Source of the DNA: Kaistella chaponensis | GTDB lineage: Bacteria > Bacteroidota > Bacteroidia > Flavobacteriales > Weeksellaceae | NCBI RefSeq assembly: GCF_900156725.1 | Contig: NZ_FTOI01000007.1 | Span: forward strand, 109,616 to 173,615 | Reading direction: 5' to 3' | Length of the DNA stretch: 64,000 nucleotides | Shown: positions 43,673 to 53,213 of the stretch, one piece after another | How the letters are laid out: every line of letters begins with the position of its first letter | Position numbering within the stretch: position 1 is the stretch's first letter | The notes under the pieces: model-generated | The model's database searches: none | Seen by the model: the letters and a program-made list of their open reading frames with translations, nothing else | What the model was told of the DNA's origin: nothing | Made by a program: the position numbers and the translations under genes

Positions 43673-44389
43673 TTAATCTGCCCCCGGAAAATGATAATTT
43701 CTATCCTGCGAAGAATCGATGGTGATGTTTAATGCGAGATATAAATAATGTAAATTTTTGTTGCCTGAACTGCCAAATTCTCTTTGCCAAAGGTAACCTG
43801 AAGCAATACCGAAATTTTCATCGATCTGATAACCGATTCCACCATAAATTCTGTTTCGGGCAAATAAAGGGTTTTCTGTGGTGATGAAAAAAACTTCATC
43901 ATACGCATTGGCGAAAAGTGTTCCAGGTTTTACAGTTTCCGAATTTAATGGAACGGAAATATTCATCCGGTAACGCAAACGAACGCGCTGCGAATGCACA
44001 TCGATTTGCGGCTCATAAAACCAACTTTTTTCTGCCCGAAAACGGTTTTCAAATTTAAATTTACCTGCTTTAAAATCAATGACATCTTGCAACCAGATTC
44101 GAAATTCTTCTTTGCTGAAATCGTGGTCTTTGTAATTTCCGTATCGCCCAATTCCTATAAAAGGTTTATGATTTTTGGTAAGATTATAACCAATTCCCCC
44201 TTTAATTTCGTAATAATCTGGATAAGAATACTCTTCAATTCCACGCATTTGACCTTCCACAAAAAGAAAAAACTGGGGATGAAACTTGTAGGTTACAGCT
44301 ACCGTAGTGAAACTGGAAATGTTTTCCTTTTGCGCAGCAATACTGCTAAAAACCATGATCATAAACAGCTGGACAATCCTTTTTTTCAT
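43673..44389 (-). CDS. DUF2490 outer membrane protein
   Basis: 238 residues with a signal peptide (MKKRIVQLFMIMVFSSIAAQ). The mature part alternates hydrophobic and polar residues like a beta barrel: YKFHPQFFLFVEGQMRGIEE, KPFIGIGRYGNYKDH, RIYGGIGYQIDENFGIASGY, with conserved RNRIYGG and LHYLYLALNI. It fits DUF2490. Function unknown. Its stop lies 140 bp from dnaN, so it is probably not linked in function. Confidence 0.85.
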   Translation of the reverse strand: MKKRIVQLFMIMVFSSIAAQKENISSFTTVAVTYKFHPQFFLFVEGQMRGIEEYSYPDYYEIKGGIGYNLTKNHKPFIGIGRYGNYKDHDFSKEEFRIWLQDVIDFKAGKFKFENRFRAEKSWFYEPQIDVHSQRVRLRYRMNISVPLNSETVKPGTLFANAYDEVFFITTENPLFARNRIYGGIGYQIDENFGIASGYLWQREFGSSGNKNLHYLYLALNITIDSSQDRNYHFPGAD

Positions 44390-44440
44390 TTCGCAAAAAT
44401 ACTAAAATAGATGGAATTAATCCCCACTAATTTCCCAATG

Positions 44441-46249
44441 TTAAAGTCCAATTTTATACGTAAAGCCTAAATGAAACCAACGTTTTGGCATCGGAACTCC
44501 AAATGTTTCAGAATAGACGTTATTGGTAATATTGTCGATTAAGACATAAAGATTCATATTTTTAAAGTCATAACTTATTTTTCCATCCAGAATTTGATAA
44601 CTTCCGGTGGTTACTCTCTCATTATATCTATAAATCAACTGACTGGTGAAATTCTTCAAAAATTTATTTTCCAATTTTGCTACAAACTGGTGTTTTAAGT
44701 TTTCTAAAACATAGCGTGAAATTAGATTCTGGGGTTCTTTTGCTTTGCTATCTAAAAAAGTGTACCCTACAAAATAAGATTTCACAAACGAATTAAAATG
44801 CTGCCCGAACTCTACTTCTATTCCTTTTGTTTCAATTTTTCCTATGTTTTGGGCTTTCCAAATATCATTTTGATTTTCTTTGGTCCAATCGATTGAATTG
44901 TCTGAATTGCGTAGGAACCCACTTGCTTTTGCCAAAAAACCATCTCGTTGAAAACGGTAACCAACTTCTGCAGAAAGAGCATTTTCGGGCAATAAATCCG
45001 GATTTCCTTTTTCTGTTTTGCTTACATAATACAAATCGGTAAATGTAGGAATCCTGCTTACTTTTGCCACGTTTCCATAAATTTTATGGTGATCATTAAA
45101 ATCAAAACCAAGATCTAAACCGGGATAAAAGAAATCGCCTTGAGTGTCATAATTTGCCCAAGAAATTCCTGGAGAAAAATGCAATTTGTTTTGAAAAAAA
45201 GCAAAATGATGCTCTAGAAAAACCTGTGTTACAAATCGTTCGCGAGATCCCAAATTGTTACTGGCCAAAAATTCTTTGCGCGCTTCAACACCCACTCCAG
45301 TTGTTCCAAAATTTGAAAGATAAGAACCGTTGATTTCGGCACCAATATTATTTCCGACATGTAGATTGCGGTAGATTTCTGGTTTTTGTCTATTATAAAG
45401 ATACAAATCCTGTCCTCGTCGCCAGTAAATATTAGAATTCAGATTGAATTTTGAAAACTTTTTATTGATTCCTATACTTACAAGCGAAGCCTGCGTTTCT
45501 TCGTACTGTTCTGTTGCTGCAGGACTAGAATAAAATCCATTAGCACCAAATTTTTTCTCCTGAATTCCAGCCTGAAAATTGATCGAACCATTATTTAATT
45601 GATATTGGTTTTGGTAAAAAACATTGTTGATTTTGTAATCGGTATTGTATCGATAACCACTTGAACTGGAAGAATTGGCTTGTAAAAAATTGGAGATTTT
45701 TTCGGTTCCAAAATTTGCTCCAATTCCTAAAGAATAGGTTTCGAAATCTCCTCCACTTCCCGAAATAATTACATTTTCATCGGAACTGGCTTTTGTGACA
45801 ATATTCACCACACCTGCATAAGCATTTTGACCAAATCGTCTTGCAGCAGGACCTTTTACCACTTCTATTTTTTCTATAGAAGCCATATCAAAGGGAATAC
45901 TCATCGAATTGTGGCCGGTTTGGGAATCGTTCATTCGAATTCCGTTTACCAAAATCAAAACCTGTTCGAAACTGCTTCCTCGCAAAGAAATATCAGCTTG
46001 AACACCATTTCCGCCTCTTCTTCGGATATCAAATCCTGTATAGTGAGCCAGAATTTCCTCCACACTTTTCGCGGGCGAATTTTGAATTTCTTTTTTTGAA
46101 ATGACGGTTACATTTTCATTGACTTTTTTTAAAGGCAGTGCAAGAAATTTTCCTTGTACAATAACTTCGGAAATATTTTTTTCTTTTTCCTGAGCTGAAA
46201 AATTGATAATGCTGCCTAAAAATAAAATACTGATAACTCCCTTTTTCAT
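44441..46249 (-). CDS. TonB-dependent outer membrane receptor
   Basis: 602 residues from MKKGVISILFLGSIINFSAQ (signal peptide). A TonB-box-like ISEVIVQG follows cleavage. The plug domain holds VEEILAHYTGFDIRRRGGNG, ADISLRGSSFEQVLILVNGI and PFDMASIEKIEVVKGPAARR. The barrel ends FGVPMPKRWFHLGFTYKIGL, with the terminal aromatic pattern of outer membrane barrels. The layout is like BtuB or siderophore receptors, but no cobalamin riboswitch or ligand gene is seen nearby, so the substrate is open. Confidence 0.9.
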   Translation of the reverse strand: MKKGVISILFLGSIINFSAQEKEKNISEVIVQGKFLALPLKKVNENVTVISKKEIQNSPAKSVEEILAHYTGFDIRRRGGNGVQADISLRGSSFEQVLILVNGIRMNDSQTGHNSMSIPFDMASIEKIEVVKGPAARRFGQNAYAGVVNIVTKASSDENVIISGSGGDFETYSLGIGANFGTEKISNFLQANSSSSSGYRYNTDYKINNVFYQNQYQLNNGSINFQAGIQEKKFGANGFYSSPAATEQYEETQASLVSIGINKKFSKFNLNSNIYWRRGQDLYLYNRQKPEIYRNLHVGNNIGAEINGSYLSNFGTTGVGVEARKEFLASNNLGSRERFVTQVFLEHHFAFFQNKLHFSPGISWANYDTQGDFFYPGLDLGFDFNDHHKIYGNVAKVSRIPTFTDLYYVSKTEKGNPDLLPENALSAEVGYRFQRDGFLAKASGFLRNSDNSIDWTKENQNDIWKAQNIGKIETKGIEVEFGQHFNSFVKSYFVGYTFLDSKAKEPQNLISRYVLENLKHQFVAKLENKFLKNFTSQLIYRYNERVTTGSYQILDGKISYDFKNMNLYVLIDNITNNVYSETFGVPMPKRWFHLGFTYKIGL

Positions 46250-46372
46250 TCCGTAATTTTTTTGATAATCATCCAAACTGGCCGATTTTCTAGTTTTGAA
46301 GCGGCAAATATATTTCAGAAATCACCAATAAAAAAAGAATTTTCTCTCAGAATTTTTTAATATAGAACGAAA

Positions 46373-46402
46373 AAAATGCAACTCCTTGGAATTGCATTTT
46401 CT
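46373..46402 (-). terminator. terminator of the micro-ORF transcript
   Basis: AAAATGCAA and TTGCATTTT arms (9 bp) around 10 bases, with a T run on the minus strand. It follows the micro-ORF stop at 46424 by about 20 bases. No other minus gene ends here. Confidence 0.7.
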
Positions 46403-46423
46403 TTGATAGTTAGTCGTAAAACG

Positions 46424-46474
46424 CTATCTTTTTCTCATCAAATGTGTAATTAAATCATTAAATAGTTTTCTCAT
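46424..46474 (-). CDS. candidate micro-gene (16 aa) or small RNA
   Basis: ATG to TAG encodes MRKLFNDLITHLMRKR, a short basic amphipathic helix. A promoter with TTTG-N20-AATATTTG lies 25 bases upstream and an intrinsic terminator about 20 bases downstream, so a transcript of about 125 bases is predicted. It could be a micropeptide, a small RNA, or both. No Shine-Dalgarno is seen, which is normal here. The family is not recognised. Confidence 0.45.
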   Translation of the reverse strand: MRKLFNDLITHLMRKR

Positions 46475-46498
46475 GATCATATTACTTTATTTGTTTCA

Positions 46499-46530
46499 CA
46501 AATATTGGAAAAAATTAAAAACCAACCAAA
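46499..46530 (-). promoter_or_regulatory. promoter TTTG-N20-AATATTTG of the micro-gene
   Basis: Minus-strand TTTG (46530-46527), 20-base spacer, AATATTTG (46506-46499, one mismatch to TAnnTTTG). The spacing is ideal for the Bacteroidota primary sigma factor. It is one of the few promoters in the window with both elements correctly spaced. Confidence 0.65.
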
Positions 46531-46573
46531 TTTTAATCTACATAATATTAAAAATTTTCGTCAAAAAAAACAG

Positions 46574-46581
46574 TATTTTTG
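46574..46581 (+). promoter_or_regulatory. -7 element of uvrA, TATTTTTG
   Basis: Perfect TAnnTTTG, ending 19 bases before the uvrA ATG at 46600. Confidence 0.65.
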
Positions 46582-46599
46582 TACGTCTCAATTTTACCT

Positions 46600-49386
46600 A
46601 TGGCTACAACGACCGAAATCGATATCAAAAAACAACTTTTCGTAAAAAACGCTCACCTCAACAACCTGAAACACATTGATGTACTTCTGCCAAAGAACAA
46701 ACTCATTGTGATTACGGGCGTTTCGGGAAGTGGGAAATCTTCTCTTGCGTTTGATACGATTTATGCGGAAGGACAAAGAAGGTATGTAGAAAGTTTAAGT
46801 TCTTATGCGCGACAATTCTTAGGGAAATTAGAAAAACCTAAAGTTGACGACATTAAAGGTTTGGCTCCATCTATTGCGATTCAGCAGAAAGTGATCTCTT
46901 CAAATCCGCGTTCTACCGTTGGAACTTCTACAGAAGTTTATGATTACTTGAAATTATTTTTCGCTCGTGTCGGACGAACATTTTCTCCCGTTTCAGGAAA
47001 TGAGGTAAAAAAAGATTCCGTAAGCGATGTCATTAATTTCATCAAAGAAAATGAAAACCAGACTTTTCTTTTGAGAAGTCCTTTGATATTTGAGGTTGAC
47101 AATTTCAGCGAACTTCTGAAAACCCTAAAAGTTTCGGGCTTTACAAGACTGGAAGTTAACCAAAATGTGGTCGGAATTGAAGACCTGGAAAGTTTCGGTT
47201 TCTTGCCAGAAAAAGAAATGGAAATCCAGTTGGTCATCGATCGTTTTAATTATGAAGAAGATGAGAGTTTCTTGCAAAGATTGGCAGATTCTATCCAAAT
47301 GGCATTTTATGAAGGTCGTGGCTATTGTTCTTTGAAAAATATTGAAACCGGTAAAATCAGAGAATTTTCAAATAAATTCGAGCTCGATGGCATCGAATTT
47401 ATGGAACCCAATGTTCATTTTTTCAGCTTTAATAATCCTTATGGCGCTTGTCCGGAATGTGAAGGGTACGGAAAAGTAATCGGTATTGATGAAGATTTGG
47501 TGATTCCGAATAAGAATCTTTCAATTTTTGAAGACGCTGTAGCGAGTTGGAAAGGCGAAAGCATGAGTGAATGGAGGAAAGATTTCATCAAAAAAGCAAA
47601 AGATTTCCCGATTCACAAACCATATTATCAACTTACAAAAGAGCAGAAAAATTATTTATGGAAAGGCGACGGAACGACCAACTTCCCTTCTATAAACAGT
47701 TTTTTCAAAATGCTTGAAGAAAATTTATATAAAATCCAATACCGCGTTATGCTGTCACGATTTCGCGGAAAAACTTTGTGTCCGAGTTGTGAAGGTTTAC
47801 GATTGCGCGAAGAAACAAAATGGGTGAAAGTAGACGGACACAACATTCAATCAATGATTGAACTTCCGTTGGATGAATTTTTACCTTTAATGCAATCTTT
47901 GAAGCTCAATAAACACGACGCCGAAATTGCAAAAAGATTGCTCTACGAAATCACGACCCGTTTGGCGTTTCTCGAGAAAGTTGGATTGGGATATTTAACC
48001 ATCAACCGAACCTCAAATACGCTTTCTGGAGGGGAAAGTCAAAGAATAAATCTGGCGACAAGTTTAGGAAGTTCTTTGGTAGGATCGATTTATATTTTAG
48101 ATGAACCTTCGATCGGTTTGCATTCCCGAGATACCGAAAATTTAATCGAAGTGTTAAAAAATCTGCGCGATTTAGGAAACACGGTGATCGTCGTAGAACA
48201 CGATGAAGACGTGATGAAAGCTGCAGATTACATCATTGATATCGGTCCGGAAGCTGGATATTTAGGCGGAGAATTGGTTTTTTCTGGTCCTTTTGAAGAA
48301 TTAAGAGATTCAGATTCATTAACAGCGCAATATTTAACTGGGAAATTAGAAATTAAAGTTCCTGAAACCCGCAGAAAATCCAAAGAATGGATTCATGTAA
48401 AAGGCGCCCGACAAAATAATTTAAAAAACATCAATGTAGATATTCCGTTGGAAAGTCTGGTTGTTATTTCTGGCGTTTCGGGCAGTGGAAAATCTACTTT
48501 AATGAAAGAAGTCTTGACGAATGATATTCAGATTCAACTCGGAATGGGCGGAAAAAAAGGCGATTATGATTCAGTAGAATTTCCGGAAAAACTCATTAAA
48601 AACATTGAACTCATCGATCAAAATCCCATCGGAAAATCCAGCCGATCAAATCCCGTAACGTATTTAAAAGCGTATGACGATATTCGGGATTTATTTTCGA
48701 AACAGAAATTGGCGAAAGTTCAAAACCTAAAACCGAAACATTTTTCCTTTAACGTGGATGGCGGAAGATGTGATGATTGCAAAGGAGATGGTGTAATTAC
48801 CGTGTCCATGCAGTTCATGGCAGATATAGAGCTGGAATGTGAAACCTGCAAAGGAACACGATTTAAAGATGAAATTCTGGAAATAAAGTTCGACGAAAAA
48901 AACATTTCCGATATTCTTCATCTGACGGTAGATGAAGCCTTGGAATTCTTCACAGAAAACCATCAAACAAAAATTGTGACCAAGCTAAAACCTCTACAGG
49001 AAGTTGGTTTAGGTTATTTGCAATTGGGCCAAAGTTCCTCTACCCTTTCAGGTGGTGAAGCGCAACGGGTAAAATTGGCTTCTTTTTTAGTAAAAGGAAT
49101 TACGACCGATAAATCGCTTTTTATTTTTGATGAACCTTCTACCGGACTGCATTTTCATGACATTAATAAATTGCTGAAATCGCTTCAAGCTTTAATTGAA
49201 TTGGGACATTCAGTCATCGTCATCGAACATCAACCGGATATTATAAAAACGGCAGATTTCGTGATCGACATTGGTCCGGAAGCCGGAAAATATGGTGGCG
49301 AAGTTGTTTTCGCGGGAACACCGGAAGATCTGGCGAAAGATAAAAAATCCTTTACAGGAAAATATTTGAAGGAAAAATTGAAGTAG
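46600..49386 (+). CDS. uvrA: excinuclease ABC subunit UvrA
   Basis: 928 residues from [20 protein letters not shown]. It is the DNA damage sensor of nucleotide excision repair, acting as a dimer with UvrB. There are two ABC ATPase modules: Walker [15 protein letters not shown] (about 37-50) and [14 protein letters not shown], signatures [12 protein letters not shown] and [12 protein letters not shown], and Walker [11 protein letters not shown] and [10 protein letters not shown]. Zinc modules are [18 protein letters not shown] and CDDCKGDG ... CETCKGTRF. Monocistronic, with its own promoter. Confidence 0.98.
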   Translation: MATTTEIDIKKQLFVKNAHLNNLKHIDVLLPKNKLIVITGVSGSGKSSLAFDTIYAEGQRRYVESLSSYARQFLGKLEKPKVDDIKGLAPSIAIQQKVISSNPRSTVGTSTEVYDYLKLFFARVGRTFSPVSGNEVKKDSVSDVINFIKENENQTFLLRSPLIFEVDNFSELLKTLKVSGFTRLEVNQNVVGIEDLESFGFLPEKEMEIQLVIDRFNYEEDESFLQRLADSIQMAFYEGRGYCSLKNIETGKIREFSNKFELDGIEFMEPNVHFFSFNNPYGACPECEGYGKVIGIDEDLVIPNKNLSIFEDAVASWKGESMSEWRKDFIKKAKDFPIHKPYYQLTKEQKNYLWKGDGTTNFPSINSFFKMLEENLYKIQYRVMLSRFRGKTLCPSCEGLRLREETKWVKVDGHNIQSMIELPLDEFLPLMQSLKLNKHDAEIAKRLLYEITTRLAFLEKVGLGYLTINRTSNTLSGGESQRINLATSLGSSLVGSIYILDEPSIGLHSRDTENLIEVLKNLRDLGNTVIVVEHDEDVMKAADYIIDIGPEAGYLGGELVFSGPFEELRDSDSLTAQYLTGKLEIKVPETRRKSKEWIHVKGARQNNLKNINVDIPLESLVVISGVSGSGKSTLMKEVLTNDIQIQLGMGGKKGDYDSVEFPEKLIKNIELIDQNPIGKSSRSNPVTYLKAYDDIRDLFSKQKLAKVQNLKPKHFSFNVDGGRCDDCKGDGVITVSMQFMADIELECETCKGTRFKDEILEIKFDEKNISDILHLTVDEALEFFTENHQTKIVTKLKPLQEVGLGYLQLGQSSSTLSGGEAQRVKLASFLVKGITTDKSLFIFDEPSTGLHFHDINKLLKSLQALIELGHSVIVIEHQPDIIKTADFVIDIGPEAGKYGGEVVFAGTPEDLAKDKKSFTGKYLKEKLK

Positions 49387-49425
49387 ATGTTAGATGTTTG
49401 ATGTTAGATGTTAGATGTTAGAAAA
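49386..49425. repeat. GATGTTA simple repeat after uvrA
   Basis: (T)AGATGTT(T/A)GATG units directly after the uvrA stop codon. The gap then continues with AT-rich DNA up to the kinase gene. Confidence 0.75.
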
Positions 49426-49522
49426 ATACAGAGTTTTTTAAACAAAGCAAACTTTTCGGAGTTGGCTTTTTTTGAGGTCCAAATTTTAAATTTGAGTACA
49501 TTCGCTTATCTTAAAATTTAAA

Positions 49523-52417
49523 ATTATTCGAAATCTCTACCAATATCTTTTATTCTTACTTGTTCTGATTTTCGGGACCAATTGCTTTGCACAAAACTAC
49601 AATCTTACCAACACCTTCAGTACCAAAGATGGTTTGCCCAGTAATTTGGTATATGAAGTGGTGCAAGATGATAACGGTTTTCTCTGGGTTGCTACAGATA
49701 ATGGAGTTTCTAGGTTTGATGGAAAACGCTTCGTTAATTACAATACGAAAAATGGTTTGCCCTCCAATGATGCTATTAACGTCATCAAACAAAAGGACGG
49801 AACAATCTGGGTAAATACCTACAAACAACCACCCAGTTATTTTGATGAAAAACTAAATCGGTTTGTTTGCTTAGACTTTGACAAACACGTAAAAGAACTA
49901 AGTACGGCTCTGTTTCAGGATATATATGCGGTGAATAAAAATGATCTGTTCTTTCATAATTACATTGGAAGTTTCATTTTTAGCAAGGGAAAAATCATTG
50001 ACAAAGTAAAAATCAATGAAAATGAAAAAGCTAACGATGTTAACAAATTATATTTTAAAAATGAATTGGTTAATATAAAAACTAGAGAAGTTTTTGTAAA
50101 CGATAAAAAAAATAAAAGCATTGATTTTTATAAGAATAGTCAATTTTTAGGGAGTGTTCAATATGTAGATGCTAATAATTCTTTTATACAATATTTTGAT
50201 AATTACGGGATCTATCGATATTCTGACAAAGAAATCACCCAGATTAAAATAAATAAGTTACATCCACTTCAATACGACATTCAAAAATTAACGGTGCCGG
50301 AAAACATAAAATGGCTAAAGCTTTCTTCGGATAAGTTAAGCCTAATGTCCAAGAGCGGAACGATCTATATTTATGATGAAAAAAATTTAAAATTACTTTC
50401 TACCATACCCAATGAATTCAATGTAAATACTGCTTATGTGGATTCCAAAAATAATATTTGGGTCGCCACAGTGAATAATGGATTGATGTGTTATACCGAT
50501 CAAACCATCAAAAAAGAGCACTATTCAACAGGAGTGATCTCAAATTTTTTATCGGCTAAGGTTTCAGATGATGGTTCGGTTTACGCCGGAAATTATCAGG
50601 GTGAAATCTACGTAAAGAAAGGTAAAACTGAAACGAAATATAATTTTAGTACGTTAAAAGATAATACGATCTGGATCAGAAATTTCCATTTTTTTCCGGG
50701 TAAAACCATCATTGTTTCTGATGAGGGAATTTTAATTAATTTAAAAAAGAAACTTAATTTTTATACCAAAACCAACAGAAGACAAAATGTAAAAACCTCT
50801 CTAAAACTAAATGAAAATGAATTAATTTTAGGAGGTACGGCTGGTTTGGTAAAATACAATGTGAATACTGACCACTATGAATTTCTGAATTTCTCCCAAG
50901 AAAGAATTTTAAATCTAAAAAGAGATGATGACCATTCTTTCTACTTTTCGGCAATCGATGGATTATATCGGTATGATTTAAGTAAAAATAAGTACCAACT
51001 GATTGTTCCAAATCATCTTTTTCAAAATGATACGATTGAACATTTTGAACCCGTCTCCAAATCGAGAATGTGGATCAGTACGTACAAAGGAAATCTCTAC
51101 CTGTTGGAAAATAATACAATCAAAAAAGAGTTCATCAATGACAAACGAATTCCCAATAATATTTCGAAATTACTCAACATCAATACGCAATTGTGGATGG
51201 GTTCGAAATCCGGAATCTTCATTTTAAATTACGCCAATTTAGAAAAAGTATCTCTTTCAAAACTGACTACTTCAGATGGATTAACGTCTAATGTCGTCAA
51301 TTTCTTAGACCTGAAAAAAGATACTGTTTATGCAGCTACAGACAATGGCGTATCCAAAATTCCTTCTCAAATCATTCAAAAAGAGCTGCAACTTCAGCCG
51401 AAAATAATTTCAATAAAAATTAATGAAAAGACCGTCGCGTTGGATTCTACTTATCAATTGAAAAGCGATCAAAACAATATTTCTTTAGAATTAGCCGGAG
51501 TGGATATTACGGGACATTTCAAAAACTTTCAATACGCCGTTAATAAAGATAAATTCTCGGATATTGAAGGCAATTTTCTGAACCTGCAACTGAATAGCGG
51601 TGTTAATAAAATTGAAATTCGCGTCGTCGACGAAAACAACAAGATTTATCAAAACGCCATCAAGCTAACGTTCGAAATAGAAACACCATTTTATAAAACC
51701 ATCTGGTTCTGGATCCTGGTTTCGGTCTTGACTTCTACCCTTATTTACTACTCGATTAACCGTGAAAAATCAATGCAGCAGAAAAGAAAGTTTAACCACG
51801 AAACCGATCTGCACAATCAAAGAGAAAAAATCACCGCCGATCTTCATGATGATTTAGGCGCTTCACTTAGTAGTTTGCAAATAAACAGTGCAGTTGCACA
51901 AAAAGTATTAGATAAAAATCCTACAGAAGCTAAAAAGATTTTAAACAAGATTGAAACTCAGGCAAAAAGTATTTCGGAAAATATTGGCGATATTATCTGG
52001 AGCTTGAAACCTCATCAAGATGAATTTATGACCTTGAGTACAAGAATTAAGAAAATCACGAGTGAAATTTTAGGAAGCTCCAATATTAGATATGAGATCT
52101 TGATCGATATCATCATCGATTCTGAAATTACGGACTTTTCTGCGCGGAAAAATTTAATTCTCATCTGTAAAGAAGCGCTAAATAATATTTTAAAACACAG
52201 CCAGGCAAATGAAGTTTGTTTAATCCTTCAAAAATCAAAAGAACATTATATCCTCGAAATTGAAGATGACGGTATCGGATTTACGGAACTTGAAAAAAGA
52301 GGAAATGGGGTTTCTAACATGAGAAGAAGAACGGAAGAATTAGGTGGGAAATTTCAGATCTATAAAGGAATTGGAACGAAGCTGATTTTTTCTATCCCTA
52401 TAATTAGGGAGACCTAA
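49523..52417 (+). CDS. propeller-type sensor histidine kinase with Y_Y_Y domain
   Basis: About 964 residues. The frame is open from 49496 and encodes a clear signal peptide (NLYQYLLFLLVLIFGTNCFAQ), but it contains no ATG, GTG or TTG upstream of it. An ATT at 49523 is the likeliest start; a TTG at 49634 would cut off the signal peptide and the first blade. Domains: periplasmic two-component propeller blades (VVQDDNGFLWVATDNGVSRF, NNIWVATVNNGLMCY, TQLWMGSKSGIFIL), a Y_Y_Y domain, one membrane helix (WFWILVSVLTSTLIYYS), HisKA_3 with ADLHDDLGASLSS (H775) and an ATPase domain (NNILKHSQANEV, IEDDGIGF). It partners the regulator that follows. Confidence 0.88.
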   Translation: MIRNLYQYLLFLLVLIFGTNCFAQNYNLTNTFSTKDGLPSNLVYEVVQDDNGFLWVATDNGVSRFDGKRFVNYNTKNGLPSNDAINVIKQKDGTIWVNTYKQPPSYFDEKLNRFVCLDFDKHVKELSTALFQDIYAVNKNDLFFHNYIGSFIFSKGKIIDKVKINENEKANDVNKLYFKNELVNIKTREVFVNDKKNKSIDFYKNSQFLGSVQYVDANNSFIQYFDNYGIYRYSDKEITQIKINKLHPLQYDIQKLTVPENIKWLKLSSDKLSLMSKSGTIYIYDEKNLKLLSTIPNEFNVNTAYVDSKNNIWVATVNNGLMCYTDQTIKKEHYSTGVISNFLSAKVSDDGSVYAGNYQGEIYVKKGKTETKYNFSTLKDNTIWIRNFHFFPGKTIIVSDEGILINLKKKLNFYTKTNRRQNVKTSLKLNENELILGGTAGLVKYNVNTDHYEFLNFSQERILNLKRDDDHSFYFSAIDGLYRYDLSKNKYQLIVPNHLFQNDTIEHFEPVSKSRMWISTYKGNLYLLENNTIKKEFINDKRIPNNISKLLNINTQLWMGSKSGIFILNYANLEKVSLSKLTTSDGLTSNVVNFLDLKKDTVYAATDNGVSKIPSQIIQKELQLQPKIISIKINEKTVALDSTYQLKSDQNNISLELAGVDITGHFKNFQYAVNKDKFSDIEGNFLNLQLNSGVNKIEIRVVDENNKIYQNAIKLTFEIETPFYKTIWFWILVSVLTSTLIYYSINREKSMQQKRKFNHETDLHNQREKITADLHDDLGASLSSLQINSAVAQKVLDKNPTEAKKILNKIETQAKSISENIGDIIWSLKPHQDEFMTLSTRIKKITSEILGSSNIRYEILIDIIIDSEITDFSARKNLILICKEALNNILKHSQANEVCLILQKSKEHYILEIEDDGIGFTELEKRGNGVSNMRRRTEELGGKFQIYKGIGTKLIFSIPIIRET

Positions 52418-52441
52418 ACCGCGATTTAACCCCTACCTTTG
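52395..52441 (+). promoter_or_regulatory. candidate operator TCCCTA-N4-TAGGGA and -7 element of the second regulator
   Basis: The perfect inverted repeat TCCCTA-TAAT-TAGGGA (52395-52410) lies in the last codons of the kinase gene, centred exactly 35 bp upstream of TACCTTTG (52434-52441), a perfect TAnnTTTG. The regulator ATG follows at 52472. The same operator at the same distance recurs before the next gene. Confidence 0.72.
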
Positions 52442-52471
52442 TCAAATAATTTTTTGAATTACGACCACCAA

Positions 52472-53086
52472 ATGATCCGCATTTTTGCATATGATGACAG
52501 TTCAGACCGGCTGAGAAGTTTACAGGCACTTATTTCTTTAAGTGACGATCTGAAATATGTAGGAGATGCAGAAAATTGTGAAAATGTACTGCGCGAAATG
52601 GAAGAATATGCTCCAGATGTAGTGTTGATGGACATTAATATGCCAATTGTAGATGGTTTGGAAGGATTAAAACTCATTAAATCTAAATTTCCACAGATTA
52701 AAGTTTTGATTCAAACTGCCTTTGATGACAGTGACAAAATTTTTAAAAGTATTTCTCATGGCGCAAGTGGATATATCTTGAAATCCGACAGTCCAACGCG
52801 AATTTTACAGGCGATAGAAGAAGTTTATGAAGGTGGCGCTGCAATGAATCCCGCCATCGCAAAGCGCGTTCTGGAGTATTTTGCGCCGAAAAAAAATCTG
52901 GAAATATTAACTTCCAAAGAACAGGAAGTTTTAAAATCCCTCGCGGAAGGAAAAAGTTATAAAATGGTTGCCGATCAACTGGGTGTAAGTTATTCCACCA
53001 TCAATTCTCACACAAAACACATCTACGAAAAACTTCACATTTCCTCTTTGGGAGAAGCGATTGCGTGGTATTATAAAAATTTATAA
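52472..53086 (+). CDS. NarL/LuxR family response regulator, second system
   Basis: 204 residues from MIRIFAYDDSSDRLRSLQAL; an earlier TTG start would overlap the -7 element. Receiver domain with acidic pair D8/D9, phospho-acceptor D54 (VVLMDINMP), Thr in QTAFDDSDK and Lys in YILKSDS. The LuxR HTH reads EQEVLKSLAEGKSYKMVADQ then STINSHTKHIYEKLHI. It pairs with the propeller kinase directly upstream. A palindromic site with 35-bp geometry precedes both this gene and the secreted-protein gene. Confidence 0.93.
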   Translation: MIRIFAYDDSSDRLRSLQALISLSDDLKYVGDAENCENVLREMEEYAPDVVLMDINMPIVDGLEGLKLIKSKFPQIKVLIQTAFDDSDKIFKSISHGASGYILKSDSPTRILQAIEEVYEGGAAMNPAIAKRVLEYFAPKKNLEILTSKEQEVLKSLAEGKSYKMVADQLGVSYSTINSHTKHIYEKLHISSLGEAIAWYYKNL

Positions 53087-53139
53087 GCTGAAAGTCCTGG
53101 ATCTTTAATCTAAAATCCTGCAGTCTCCAATCTACCTTA

Positions 53140-53186
53140 TCCCTACTTTTAGGGATTTTTTTTTGGACAAAATTCTATAATCTTTG
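53140..53186 (+). promoter_or_regulatory. candidate operator TCCCTA-N4-TAGGGA and -7 element before the secreted-protein operon
   Basis: TCCCTA-CTTT-TAGGGA (53140-53155, arms extend to AT...AT) is centred 35 bp upstream of AATCTTTG (53179-53186, one mismatch). A T run follows the palindrome, so it could also serve as a terminator for the regulator transcript. The gene start is at 53214. Confidence 0.7.
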
Positions 53187-53213
53187 TCATGAAAAAAATT
53201 AAATAAAACGAAT

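Noticed and set aside
46250..46470. Cobalamin riboswitch upstream of the TonB-dependent receptor
   Set aside because: No B12-box-like sequence and no multi-stem leader is visible; only a small hairpin that belongs to the micro-ORF unit.
49634..52417. TTG at 49634 as the start of the propeller kinase
   Set aside because: It would discard an evident signal peptide and the start of the first propeller blade, both coded in frame upstream.
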